Assembly (NCBI RefSeq): GCF_019578655.1
Contig: NC_063263.1
Span: 21,513,001 to 21,577,000 of the forward strand
Reading direction: 5' to 3'
Source: Ricinus communis
Taxonomy: Eukaryota > Streptophyta > Magnoliopsida > Malpighiales > Euphorbiaceae
DNA: 64,000 nucleotides
In this document: positions 35,845-46,650 of the stretch, piece after piece
Layout of the letters: each line of letters starts with the position of its first letter
Position numbering within the stretch: the first letter of the stretch is position 1
Position numbers and translations under genes: made by a program
Notes under the pieces: model-generated
The model's database searches: none
What the model was told of the DNA's origin: nothing
What the model saw: the letters and a program-made list of their open reading frames with translations, nothing else

Positions 35845-36011
35845 GACAAAGTTGTATGTTTGTTTAAAGCTTTCAAAGTTGTTTATATGTCCATGTTCAA
35901 AGCAGTGAAGATAAAGAGATCAGCAAGTTTTTGTTGTGCAGGATCCTCAGACGAGGCAAGCACAGAGCATACGCTTGATGATGGGAAAAAAAGAAGATAG
36001 ATAAAGAAGAT
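35845..36011. other. Spacer (loop) of the viral inverted repeat, 167 bp
   Basis: Single-copy sequence between the arms. It starts GACAAAGTTGTATG and ends AAGATAGATAAAGAAGA. It contains further CAAAG words and probably leader sequence of one viral copy up to the fusion point, which I cannot place exactly. Confidence 0.7.
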
Positions 36012-36190
36012 AAACTTTGAAACAGAAGAAAATATAGACTTACAAGAGGAGTTACAAGATCTCTCTCTCTCTCTCTACTCACTCTTTTCACTCTTATATT
36101 TCTTCGCTTTGATGAGAACAAGATAACATAAAAGCTTATCTCTCTATGCTGCCTACTTCAAGTTCTACGTTCTTCTTTGGAGGTCTCCTA

Positions 36191-36198
36191 TTTATATA
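36191..36198 (-). promoter_or_regulatory. Viral pregenomic-RNA promoter, right copy
   Basis: On the minus strand CCTCTATATAAATAGGAG, the mirrored counterpart of the left TATA box with one base changed. It points leftwards, toward the other promoter about 520 bp away, so the two are convergent. Confidence 0.72.
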
Positions 36199-36505
36199 GA
36201 GGTCTCGAAGCTTTGGATACCTTTCACGGGCTTTGGATGCTTTGGCTAGTGGAGTAGAAATGATTCCAGTTGTCTTCCACTTGTCTTTGAAGTCTTTGAA
36301 GTCTTGTGATAATGGCAACCACCTTTTGAGAAAGTTGTCGGCCATGCTTTGAAAGATTCTTTTGCTTTTTTGACTTTTCCTTTTCTTTTGTCTTTTCTTT
36401 TCTTTTTCTCTTTTGGGCTTTTGATATGGGCTTTAAGCCCATTACAAAGATCCTTGGGCTGCCGTTTCCGGTTTTCAACCCATGGGCTTTATCAAGGAGA
36501 TAACC

Positions 36506-37983
36506 TTATGAGACTTTGAATATCCCATAACAATCGTCTCCAGCTGAATCATCCAAATCAAATGTAGCAGTACTGGCACTGGAAGAGGACGATGATGAAG
36601 CTTTGGATTTGCCTTTGGAAGAAGCTGTTTCAGACAACTGTTTTATTAGTTGTAGGAAATCTTCTTCTGTCTTGGCAGCAGCAAGCTTTGGAAGGAGAAA
36701 TTACTTTTGTGCCAAGAACGTTGTTTGTTCTTTAGGGGGAGGCAAGAAGCTATTTTTGGTCAGGAAATTTTGAACGGCTTTAAGGGACAGATTGTCCTGG
36801 TGGTTGAATTTGTCCCACCATTTTACTTTGAATCTTCGGATAAGTGTAATTTCACCATCTGGTAATAGATTGAAGTGAAAGTACCATACACATACCCGTG
36901 GCAAAAGAAGTTTGAATGTATTGTAAGAAGGGGAAAACGCCTTTCTACTGAGCTGGGTTTGTAATTTGCTTTCAAGAGGTTGAATAGGGTAAGACCTCCG
37001 GAATGATGGTCTCGTGGACATTACTGTAGTAATTCCACCCACCGCTTGAACCAAGAGGGATTTTGGAGGTTTGGATAAGACTGGTGTCAAGTAGAAGAGC
37101 CAGGAGTGACTTCTTCCTTCATTTTAAATGAGAAAGGTATTGAACCAGCCGTAATCCCAGAGTGAAGGAGGTGTTTAGATTCGAAGGGTAGGTTCTTTCG
37201 ATAGAAGTTGGAAAGGAACGAGGGAGTGTAAATCCATACCCCAATCGGACGGGTGAAGGATTCTTTGGATTGTGCATGTTCAATATGCAGGGTCTTTGTG
37301 GGTTTTGTCTTTTGAAATGTTTAAACTTTACGGAGCCGAACCTCGAGGGATTGACTGGTAGTAAGACTGAGGCTTTGAAGTGTTCCAGGTTTAAAAAACC
37401 ATCCCTGGAGGAAAAATCTTTCAAACCAGCTTTAGAAGGGCTTTATGTACGAATCCTTCCTCAATCAAGTAAAACATTTTGAAAATTGGTTTTCCAAATA
37501 CTCATTTGTTTTAAACCGTTTTGATTGAGTCAAAACAATTTCCGAGAATTTGGTTTTGAAAACTATTTGAACTTCGAGATAGATTTCGAGGGAAAATCTC
37601 TATCTCAGATTTTGAAAAGGGATAGAAAGTATACTTTTACCCTTTCGCAGAGGAGGAGGACGACTTTGGAGTTGCTTCAGCTTTGGAATTATTTGCTTCA
37701 AGATGGTTCGGATAAGGATTGAACCATCCGCCTTTTATATTCTTCAATTTTTCAAGGAATTCGTGGTCTCACGAGCAAACCATTCCTGAATTTGTTGGGC
37801 TTGATCAGCTTTGGAAGGATCCATTTGTTGTTGAACTGGATCTGGTTGATCAATTTCCTCCGGATAATTTCGTGTCCCGATAGGCTTTGAAGTTGAAGGG
37901 AGAACTTCCTTCACCGGGCTTTGAATTTGGGCCTTTGAACTAGCCGTAGACTTTTCTTCTTTGGACTTTGATTTTCGTGGCAT
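36506..37983 (-). pseudogene. Florendovirus-type ORF2, right copy, frameshifted
   Basis: The ATG at 37983 opens the same basic N-terminus as the left copy, but several codons are lost in the Ser/Lys region and the first frame is cut at 37744. Later pieces are in other frames (37119-37424, 36701-37090), ending at the stop 36506-36508. The plus-strand frames at 37270-37722 are antisense shadows. Function unknown, inactive. Confidence 0.72.
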
Positions 37984-37986
37984 TTT

Positions 37987-39185
37987 TCACTCCTGTTTTT
38001 GCAAGAACTCTCTAGTCAGAAGTCGAATAGAATTTGATTCTCCTCGAATAAATTCTATTTCAAAATAAAAAACAGACAATTGCTTGCCAACCGGCGAAAA
38101 TCTGCTTTGAAGCAATATTTTGGACATCTTTTGTAAAACTTCTTTTGCAGACTTGAAATCAATCCTTAAAAAAAAAATTTGATTTAAAAGATCGCTTTGA
38201 AATTTAGAAATACATAGAACTATCGAAAGGATTTCCTTTTGATAGTAGAATAATTCTTTTCGAGTATCGCTCCGGAGCGTAAGTAAACTGGACAATACAC
38301 TCTTTGGAATTTGAAACTTGTTTTAGAATCCCACCATATCCTAACTCTGATGCATCCGTTTCTACAATCTTAAATGCAGAAGAATCAGCTAGATGCAGAC
38401 ATGGAATTTCTAAAACTTGTTTTTTAATGCTTTGGACTATATTTGTATGCTATTCGGTCCAAGGAGGGGGGGTTTTTCCTTAGCCTATCATGCAGGGGCT
38501 TTGCAAGACAGTTTAAATTAGGATAAAAATCCATAACATAATTCAAACTACCAAGAAATCTTTAAAGTTGAGTTTTTTTCCAAGATTTTATCTGGAAACT
38601 TTGAAGTGAAAGCAAGAGATCTCTCAATTGGAGTAATTGTACCCCGAGAGATATAATGACCAAGAAATCTAATTTTTGTTTGAAAAAGAGATATCTTAGA
38701 CTTTGAGACCACTAAACCATTCTTTTTAACAACATAGAAAAATGTTTCTAAGTGTTTAAAATGATGTTCAATGGATTTTGAAAATATTAAAACATCATCA
38801 ATGTAGACAATGCAGAACTTTGAAAATGGATTAAAAATGTCATTCATGATCTTTTGAAATTCTGAAGGAGCATTTTTCAATCCAAAAGGCATCACATTCC
38901 ACTCATATTGACCGAATGGAACTCAGAATGCTGCTTTGTACCGATCCTTCGGATCAACTGGATTTGCCAAAATCCCAATTTCATGTCAAACTTTGAAAAG
39001 ATGAATGCAGAATGCAGTTTTTGAAGAAGATCTTTTTTGTTGGGAATAGGATACCTAATCCACTTTAGAGCTTTGTTCAAAGGTTTGTAGTTGATCACTA
39101 GCCTAGGAGTTCCTCTTTCTATCTCGCTATTCTTATTGACATAGAAAGCTGCACAAGACCAAGGTGATCTAGACTTTGAAATCAA
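37987..39185 (-). pseudogene. Viral reverse transcriptase and RNase H, right copy
   Basis: 38892-39185 has the fingers/palm blocks (CAAFYVNKNSEIERGTPRLV, KFDMKLGFWQIQ). 38548-38895, in another frame, has MPFGLKNAPSEFQ and the catalytic YIDD box. 37987-38295 has RNase H (KEILSIVLCISKFQSD) with the Glu that the left copy lost. Frameshifts near 38900 and 38550 and one within RNase H break the polyprotein. The enzyme would copy pregenomic RNA to DNA in the virus. Confidence 0.82.
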
Positions 39186-39245
39186 ACCTTTAGACTAAAG
39201 ATCTCTAATCTCGATTCTACAATGGCTTTCTAAAGACTCATTCAT

Positions 39246-40793
39246 CTAAATGGGTATGGCTTTAGTAGGGATTTGCTTATCTGAAAATTTGTTTTCATAT
39301 GGCAAATCTACCATATGTTGCTTTCGATTCCAAAATGCATTTGGAAGATCAGAACAGAGTTCATTCTCAATTTTTATTTGAAAATCAGAAATTTTTTTTT
39401 GAATAAAATCATTTTGCAGTTGATCTGGGATTCTTTTCAAACCCACATCTTGTTGAAGATGAGAAAGATGGGTCTGTTTTCCTTTGATCAAAGCATTGAT
39501 TTCAAAATTGTAAATAGAATGGGCTTTGATGAGATTCAAATTTCTCTTTTTTGGTTTTTCTAAAAAAGGAAAAACAATCTTTGAATCTTTAGCTTTGAAA
39601 ATGATTCCAGCAGTTGTTACTTTGAAGGGAGTTATCAAATTGATAAACGGAGTCCCTAAAATAACAGTTCGCTGAAGATCCTTTGTAAGAATAAAAACAT
39701 TCTTTAAAGCTATATTGTTATTAAGAATTGCGGCTTGATTTCTGGCAATCTTAATTCTTTGAAGAATTGGTGAAGTCGACCTTTCTTTTATTTTGATGAA
39801 ACCTTTTAGGAACCGGTTGATACAATTGAGGTCCGCTCCTGTATCAAACAAGGCGATGGTTTCTATCTGGAAATCACCAGGGAAAACAAGCTTTATTTGA
39901 ATCAAATATTTTCTTGAAGTAATTTCCTTTAAAACATTGATAAAGTTTTCAGGAACATTTTTAGAAACTTCAAGGTTTTGAAAATCATTTTCCTCATCAG
40001 AATCAGAATCACTATTCTGTTTAAGGATCAGGCTTTGAAGCAAAACAGAATCATTTTGTTGTTTTTCGTTCAACTCTTTGAGTTCTGTTTTGATGGTTTT
40101 AATCTCCTTCTGGAGTTCCTGAACAGTAGGAAGAGGGTTTTTCAACTTCTTCCCTTTGTCCAAAATCATAGTAAGATCATAAGTATTCTTACTAGAAGAG
40201 GAAACCAGAGATTCAGTTTTTAAAATCTCTATTAAAACCTGTTTTTGAATAAGAGGATCACTAATATGCTTTACAGCTTCAAGAAAAGCTTCTTGTTGCC
40301 TAGTGAGCATATTAATGTTCTTAGAAGAGCTTTCTGAACCTGTCTCAGAACAATCAGTTGAGGTTTTGATTTCATCAATTTGAAATTCTTCCTCACTGTT
40401 TGAGAACTTTGATTCAGAAGAATCAACTAGAAGAGCAGAAATTTTTGCTAAAACCTCCTCTTCTATTTGGAGCTCATGGAGTCTCTTTGAAAACTTACAA
40501 TACTTTGAAGTATGGCCTTTCTTACCACATTTAAAGCATGTAATTTTTGAAAAATCTTTTTTGGAATCTTTCTTTGGAAATTTTGAAAGAAATTTGGAAG
40601 AAGACGGTTTTTTATAGAAATTTTCCTTGCTTTTAGAAGGCTTTCTATGTTTTGAAAATCGTTTCTTTTTGAAAGACTTTGAATAAGAATCAACTTTGCA
40701 TTTTCCTTTGCAACTAGAAGAGGGCTCTATTGGGTTGTACTCAAACTGGTTACAGAAACTACCTAGTTTCTGCCTAGTTTTTTCATTTCCCAT
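39246..40793 (-). pseudogene. Viral coat-protein C-terminus and aspartic protease
   Basis: A 515-codon open piece of the viral polyprotein. Residues 28-85 are Lys/Ser-rich. Residues 86-99 are a CCHC zinc knuckle (CFKCGKKGHTSKYC), the coat-protein RNA-binding finger. An acidic Ser-rich and then coiled region follows. The aspartic protease active site is at residues 317-320 (LFDTGADLNC), with the flap and ILGTPFINLI downstream. A stop at 39246 separates it from RT. It is in the same frame as the upstream piece, but several stops lie between (40794-40856). Confidence 0.82.
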
Positions 40794-40853
40794 TTGAGCT
40801 GTCTTTGACGCTTAAGGTCATGACAAATCTTTAATCCTTCTTTCTGGGTTAGA

Positions 40854-42570
40854 CTAACTAACTAACTCACCATAAGTGTAGAAATCATAAGGGATTTGAT
40901 CGTTATGGGCTTCTCTTATGGTATTCCTAACTCTTTCACCTAAAATCTTAGATAAACCGGCTAAGAACTTTTCTTTCCAGAAAAGTTGGCTAGAATCTTC
41001 CCTAAGCATGACTCTGGTTAGGAAAGTGTCTTTGTAACTTTGGAAGTTGCTAAGCTTCTTACAGGTAAGGTTGCTAAGGAGCTCGGCATTTTTGTCTTTG
41101 AGCAGAGAAGGGTCTCCTATGAAATGAAGGGAAATAGTGAGGATTAGAGTTAACACTGCATCCTCAACTGGATTTCCTATTTCATCTAGAATGGGAGTTC
41201 CTTCTACTGTGGTTTGGATAGCACCTAGGATTTGGAGTTGTTGTGCTTGAGTGAGATGATAATCCCACCATCCTTTAAGCTGGCCAGAAAATCCAGCTAT
41301 CAGGAGCTCAGCAATGGCTCTATCGGAGGTACCACTTTGGGTTTTGTAAGCATTGGCTACAATGGTCATCTGTTGCAAGAGACCAAGGATATTGTACTCA
41401 GACATTCCATCTATATTCCATTCATAGACAGAAGAGGCATTGAATCTAGACTGGGTTAGGATGTTGTTCCTATTCTCAATACCTAGATCTGGAGCAGTAC
41501 TCCTAGGAGTATTCCAGGCCAATCTAGGGGATTGGATTCCCAATCTGTTGATATTGAAGGGTTTTTGAATAGGGCTTTCAAGCTCTGAATCGTTAGACTC
41601 ATCGCTTTGGGCTTGTCCTATGGCACTGATATTCCTACTACTTTGAGGAGTATCAGGTACTAGGTTTTTGGATGACTCAGAGGTTGCTAATCTACTTAGT
41701 TCTTCTTTGACTGCTTTGGCAAACTCAGTTTGCTTTTGCAAATGGTCTTGACTTGGCTTTGTAAGTTGATATGCCTTAAAAACTGGGTTTTTAAGCTTTT
41801 CTGACTGGTTCGACTCTTTTGGTTGACCAGTATTGGGGATTGGAGAGGTCGTCACAACTACAGGAGGTTTTTGAATCTGGTTTTCTATCCTAACCAGTTG
41901 CTTTCCTATAGTGTTTAGACAGGTATTTGAGAAATTGTTCTGCTGAACAATGTTCTTGACATTCCTATCTAGGTCTTCGCCTACCAACAGAAAATCAACC
42001 TCCTCTATCTCACTCTCTCCATTAGGAATGGTTATCTTCCTAAGGGGAGGATGTTCCGACTGGACAGTTAGGTTTTCTCCTACCTTCCACTCAGGGGCTT
42101 TGTTCCTTACTGTGACAGGACAAATGGTCTTATCCTTAAAGGGATAAAGAATACCATTTTCTTTGCAGTAAATTTGAAACCAATCAAAAAATTTGATTTG
42201 GGATTTGTTTTGAATGCAAAATTGATAGTATGTTTCTTGTATACTATCCTTCTCTTTTAGAAAATTCTTAAAAAACCAAAGTTTTTTAAGATGGTTTTTC
42301 TTTGAATAGAAATCTTCATGCAAGAGTTTTTTGTCAATTTCAAACTCTTTTGAAATCATATTGATATCTGCTTCAAGGTTTTGGGTTATGGCTGATGGTG
42401 ATGGTGAAGATGGGGTAGAGGTTATCTCTATATCTTCGTCATCTTTCTTTGGATCAGTGTAAACTGGTCTGGGGATATTACTTTGGTAATCAACATTCTG
42501 AAGTGTATTTGGAACATCAGATGTTGAAAATCTGGGTTGAGTTTGAGATGGAATTGGTTCTTTGTAAGGA
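40854..42570 (-). pseudogene. Viral coat-protein region, 5'-truncated polyprotein piece
   Basis: The frame is open from the block edge near 42570, although the first Met is at 42359. The N-terminal part is acidic linker (DPKKDDEDIEI). The middle is Pro/Ser/Gln-rich. The conserved caulimovirid coat core lies towards the C-terminus (MSEYNILGLLQQMTIVANAY, AGFSGQLKGWWDYHL). The frame ends at 40854 where a GTTA unit occurs three times, probably a small slip. Long open frames after integration suggest modest age. Confidence 0.78.
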
Positions 42571-42572
42571 GC

Positions 42573-42592
42573 ATATATATATATATATATAT
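42573..42592. repeat. AT microsatellite at the right edge of the viral block
   Basis: An (AT)10 run directly abutting the last viral codons. Confidence 0.85.
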
Positions 42593-43625
42593 CGGTTCCT
42601 AGTTTTTTAGAAAATCTCGTATTCTAGTGTCGCATCACGATTCTCGCTTCCGTGCAATTTAGGTTGTTAGATACAATTAAATTTCGAGACATGCAACCTG
42701 TCTCAACCACAAAAATATATTCTCGACCGTAAAAAGAATTTATTGACCATGATTGAATCTTGACAATTCAATGCTAAATATATCTATTAAGAAAAATTTA
42801 GCCTAACCAACTATTGTAACAACCATATGGAGGAAAAATACTATAAATACTTATTTGGAATATGAAATTAAGAGATTCTTAATGTCTCTAAACTTTATAT
42901 ACAAGTGCAAAACATTTTTAAGCAATCAGATCATTATCAAAACATCTCATTATTCATTTGTAAGATTGAAATACTTTTGTATGAGATTTATGAGTTCACT
43001 TTATTTTTTAATATTGAGCTATATTTGCAAATGTGAGCTTAGTTTCTTACTTCTCTAGTAATTTTCAATTGTAAAAATTGTGTATTGAGCCATAAAATAT
43101 TTTTTTGTACCTTGAAAATACTTAGATTTGATAGTTTGAGTGTCCCCCATATGAAGCCTTATGTTTAAATGTTAGCCATTAAAACACTTCTAATAAGTTT
43201 GGGTGAGCTTTGGAACACTTAAATTTGATTGTGCACTCATAAAAAGATCATTGATAGTGAGAATCTCAAGTGAAGTTTGAGCAGTAGAGATATGCAAGAA
43301 GTTGATTGAACAACTATTTCACTTGAGGAGTGGAGATATGCAAGAAGTTGATTGAACAACTATAAATTATATGTTTGAATCGCCCTTCTCTACACTTTAA
43401 TAATTATTTATATCTATCTTGCCATTCCTTATTCATAGATTCCGAGGTGTTTTTACATTTCATACTAAGAATTTTGATCAATTGTTTTGATTGATTGCAT
43501 TTGCTAATTAATATTAATTTTAAAAATCTAGTTTTTCAAAGTAAAAGTTTTTTAAATTGAAAACAACTAATTCAACTAATTCATCCTGATTTGCTATTTA
43601 GTATGACAATCATTTCTATTCTATA
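42593..43625. other. Copia-type LTR-like remnant
   Basis: No gene. CTATAAATACTTATTTGG near 42841 looks like a TATA box. The following text, including GAGATATGCAAGAAGTTGAT and TTGAACAACTATAAATTATA, resembles the 3' half of long copia (SIRE/Maximus-type) LTRs. The downstream copia element inserted into this region. Confidence 0.4.
43287..43363. repeat. 31-bp direct repeat, 46-bp period
   Basis: The block starting GAGATATGCAAGAAGTTGAT occurs at 43287-43317 and 43333-43363 without a difference. Confidence 0.85.
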
Positions 43626-43891
43626 TGTTGAAGAAATAGGAAAAGAAGCTGAGGTCTCAGAGGCTGCACAAGCTAGGTTGCTTGTGCAGACCTATCATCA
43701 CAGACCTCAGGGTAAAAAGGAGCAACCTTTCCTGCTCACTTCAACCCATACCCTTAGCAGAAAGAGCTGTTAGGCAACCGTTACAATATTTTTCTCAATA
43801 CAACAAATCATGTATATATATCAACATCTCCCTGTAAAGAACTCAAAATTCTAATTTTCAATACACAACTCTCTTCATTGTTCTTTTCACA
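43626..43891 (+). repeat. 5' LTR of the copia element
   Basis: 266 bp, TG...CA, closely matching 48300-48573. It has small indels, including loss of an 11-bp stretch near the GGAGCAACCTTTCC word. Confidence 0.93.
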
Positions 43892-43903
43892 TGGTATCAG
43901 AGC
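43892..43903 (+). other. Primer-binding site for tRNA-iMet
   Basis: TGGTATCAGAGC follows the LTR directly. It is the standard initiator-Met primer site of plant copia elements. Confidence 0.93.
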
Positions 43904-43960
43904 CTGGTTGACACCAGTAAACATCATCTACCAAAAAAAAAATAATTCCTTCTTCCAGCC

Positions 43961-44729
43961 ATGTCTCAAAATGAAAAATTAACCAATATAATCCTTAAAG
44001 GCAACTCCAACTATTTCAAATGGTCTAAAACTGTGTATATTGCCCTTAGTGGCAGGAAAAAGTTGGGTTTTATCAACGGGTCAAAACAAAGGCCAAAACC
44101 AGCAAGGCCAGAAGCCCCAACCGAAGAAGAAATTGACAGAATAGAGGAATGGCAGACATCTGACCATTTGGTCATGTCTTGGCTCACAAATACTATGGAG
44201 CCCCAAAATATCCCGATTCTGCATCCTGATGGAATTATCAAAATCAATTTGGGAAAAAATGCAAAGCCTCTATGGCCACCAACACAATTTTGCACATATA
44301 TTCAGACTCAAACAAGAGTTAGCGCAAATCACTCAGGGAACACAAAGTTCATCGCAATATGCAACAGAAATACTCACCCGATAGGAAGAGTTGCAGAACT
44401 ATATTCCGCCTTCAATCTACCCTCTAGAAATCCAAAAAAGGAACGAACAAGATCTGGTATACACTTACCTTGGAGGACTGGATTCAAGCTATGAAAGCCT
44501 GAGATCACAGATCCTCCTCACGTCCGAGCTTCCTCAAATAGACGAAGTAATAGCCAGCGTTCAACGCGAAGAAACGCGGAGGAACACCATGAGCGTCCCC
44601 TTCCCCCCGCAACCCACGGACAATCACGCCTGCAATGCTCGACGCGAAGGCACTCGACAGCGCGGAGGGCCAAGCATCGCGCGCTGTGACCACTGCCAAA
44701 GGCAGGGCCACTCACGCGAGACCTGCTAG
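43961..44729 (+). pseudogene. Copia gag
   Basis: Starts MSQNEKLTNIILKGNSNYFKWSKTV, the copia gag N-terminus (the NYF-W motif), then DHLVMSWLTNTMEP. A frameshift between about 44270 and 44300 moves the coding to another frame, where an in-frame TAG lies just before EELQNYIPP. The zinc knuckle CDHCQRQGHSRETC (C-x2-C-x4-H-x4-C) is at about 44688-44729, followed by TAG. It would form the particle and package RNA; this copy is broken. Confidence 0.82.
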
Positions 44730-45725
44730 CACATACACCCGCACTTGAAGCCTTCGCAGGGATGGGACGGAGCAATAGCGATGCGCAGAGGGGGAAGAGG
44801 AGAAAGGAAAGGGGGCGGCGGCAGAAGAGAAGAGAGTTGGACAAAAGAAAAAATGGGAGAAAGAAAGGATGTAGGGTTAGGTGTATTTTTAATCAAACCC
44901 GACCCGAACCCGGCCTACACACCCGACCTGAACCCGACCTTTACTCCCGACCCGAATCGACAACATCAGCCCATCCAGACTTCGGCCCGGTCGGACTTGA
45001 CCCGCCCTTTACGGGCTCCTCCAATTCAATTCAAACCCTTAACCGGCCCATTCCACTCACACGGCCCACCAGTCTTCTCAGGCCAAATGGCTGACATCTT
45101 GACTTAGCTTCAGGCCCTGGTCCAGCAGCCCAGCCGGTTCGGCTCAAACCCATCCGATGGGTCAGGTTCGATCCAACCACTATTAAATTCATCAAATAAA
45201 TGCCATAATACTTGGATTATTGACTCTGGAGCCACTGATCACATGACTTGGGATCCCACCCAATTACAAAAAATTCATTCCATCAGTGATTCTCATCATG
45301 TGACAGTTGCCAATGGCAACAAAGTCAAAATTCAAGGATATGGCACCATAAACTTACTTCAGTTAAATATTCATGATATTTTATTGTTGCCCGATTTTAA
45401 ATCTAATCTCTTATCTGTTGGCAAAATTACTCGTAACTTAAATTGTAATGTAATTTTCTCACCATCTTCGGTCATTTTTCAGGATCGAATTTCCTGGAAG
45501 ACGATTGGTGAAGGTCAATTAAAACATGGTCTTTATTATCTGCATAACCCTCCAAAGGTCTATTTTGTGTCCGCCAATTCTTCCCAAGATATGCTAATGC
45601 ATCAAAGACTTGGGCATCCTTCTGACATTATTTTAAATAAATTACTATGTTCAAAATTAAATTCTAGCAATTGTGATGTGTGTAAATTTTCAAAACACGC
45701 GACTACCTTTTTCCTTGTCATCTAG
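44730..45725 (+). pseudogene. Copia linker, protease and integrase N-terminal domain
   Basis: A basic, Gly/Arg-rich and then Pro/Asp/Asn-rich linker (44745-45107, ending at a stop) precedes the aspartic protease. Its active site WIIDSGATDHMT lies at about 45213-45248. The frame continues with protease strands (VTVANGNKVKIQGYGTI) and the pre-integrase zinc-binding block (MHQRLGHPSD, CDVCKFSKH). It then shifts frame at about 45715. The protease would cut the polyprotein. Confidence 0.8.
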
Positions 45726-46650
45726 TGTGTCTGAAAACGCATTTGATTTAATTCATTCTGATGTTTGGGGACCTGCCCCCGTTACTGCCTATAATCATTT
45801 CCGCTATTTTGTCACATTTATTGATGATTACTCTCGCACCACCTGGATATATTTATTAAAAGGAAAAAATGAAGTTTTTTCTCGTTTTCAAGATTTCTTT
45901 AATTTCATCAAAAATCAGTATAATGCCAAACTAAAAATTTTTCGCTCTGATAATGGTACGGAGTACGTAAATCACAATTTCTCCACTTTCCTTAAACATC
46001 ATGGCATCATACATCAAACCACTTGTGTTAATACCCTCAAGCAAAATGGAGTGTCTAAACGCACAAATCGACATCTTCTCAATGTCGCTCGCACTCTCCT
46101 TTTTCAAAATCATGTTCCTTCTATTTTTTGGTTGGATGCCCTGTTAACTGCAGCCTATCTCATCAATCGGCTCCCTACTGTCACCTTAAAAAATCTCAGC
46201 CCTCTAGAAGTTCTAAAAAATCGAAAAATAGAACTAGGCCACCTCCGAGTTTTTGGATGTGTTTGTTATGTTCATATCAAGCGCTCACACAAACTCGATA
46301 AAAGCTCAATTAAGACCATCTTTTTAAGCTATTCCTCCACCCAAAAAGGGTACAAATGCTATGATCCTTTAAACCACAAAACTTATGTTTCTCGTGATGT
46401 CACCTTTGTGGAAACCGACCCTTACTACTCACCCTCCACCAATGTTCCCTTCCCTGCTAGTCCTTGTCAGTCTTTATTTCCGCTTAACTCTGACTTCTCT
46501 CTTAGCAGCTCTGAACAGGGTTATCAGCCTCAGGGGGGGTCTCCGTCTGTCTCAAGGCCGCTTCCTTCAGGGGGAGAAACGCAACCTCACGAAGAAGAAA
46601 TTGTCTTGAGAAGATCAACTCGTCAATCCAGACCTCCTGTAAAATTTAGA
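45673..46650 (+). pseudogene. Copia integrase, catalytic Glu replaced by Lys
   Basis: Part of the 45673-47124 frame. The core shows HSDVWGP with the first Asp, IFRSDNGTEYVN with the second Asp, and KQNGVSKRTNRHLLNVAR, where the family has NGVAERKNRHLLE. The catalytic Glu codon (46057-46059) is AAA, Lys, consistent with a G-to-A change of GAA. FWLDALLTAAYLINRLP and the GKR-like C-terminus with FGCVCYVHI follow. Strand transfer should be abolished. Confidence 0.85.

Larger units (their letters stand above)
36012..38641 (-). repeat. Right arm of the viral inverted repeat, 2,630 bp
   Basis: Inverted counterpart of 33216-35844, from AAACTTTGAAACAGAAG to GGAGTAATTGTA. Beyond 38641 the viral sequence continues with no partner on the left side. 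The repeat therefore ends exactly where the left copy switches to movement-protein sequence. Confidence 0.9.
32530..42572. mobile_element. Endogenous pararetrovirus (Caulimoviridae, florendovirus-like), rearranged
   Basis: About 10 kb of integrated viral DNA in two opposed segments. Plus strand: movement-protein fragment, RNase H region, ORF2 and promoter. Minus strand from the right edge: coat-protein region, zinc finger, protease, RT, RNase H, ORF2 and promoter. The order MP-CP-protease-RT-RNase H followed by a second ORF fits florendovirus layout. No viral frame is intact and part of the movement-protein region is absent from both segments. No integrase or LTRs exist, as expected for a virus captured by host DNA repair. 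I see no tRNA-Met primer-binding site in the spacer. Confidence 0.85.

Noticed and set aside
35393..36478. Mirrored frames of about 70-110 codons in both arms (for example one containing FLKRWLPLSQD)
   Set aside because: They run through the TATA box and viral intergenic region in each arm and are only partly shared; more likely promoter and leader sequence than a gene, though a small viral ORF is not fully excluded.
37270..37722. Plus-strand frames in the right arm
   Set aside because: Antisense to ORF2 of the right copy.
32530..42572. Reading the viral block as an active or LTR-type retrotransposon
   Set aside because: No LTRs or integrase; it has a caulimovirid movement protein, coat domain and 35S-like promoter, and all frames are broken.
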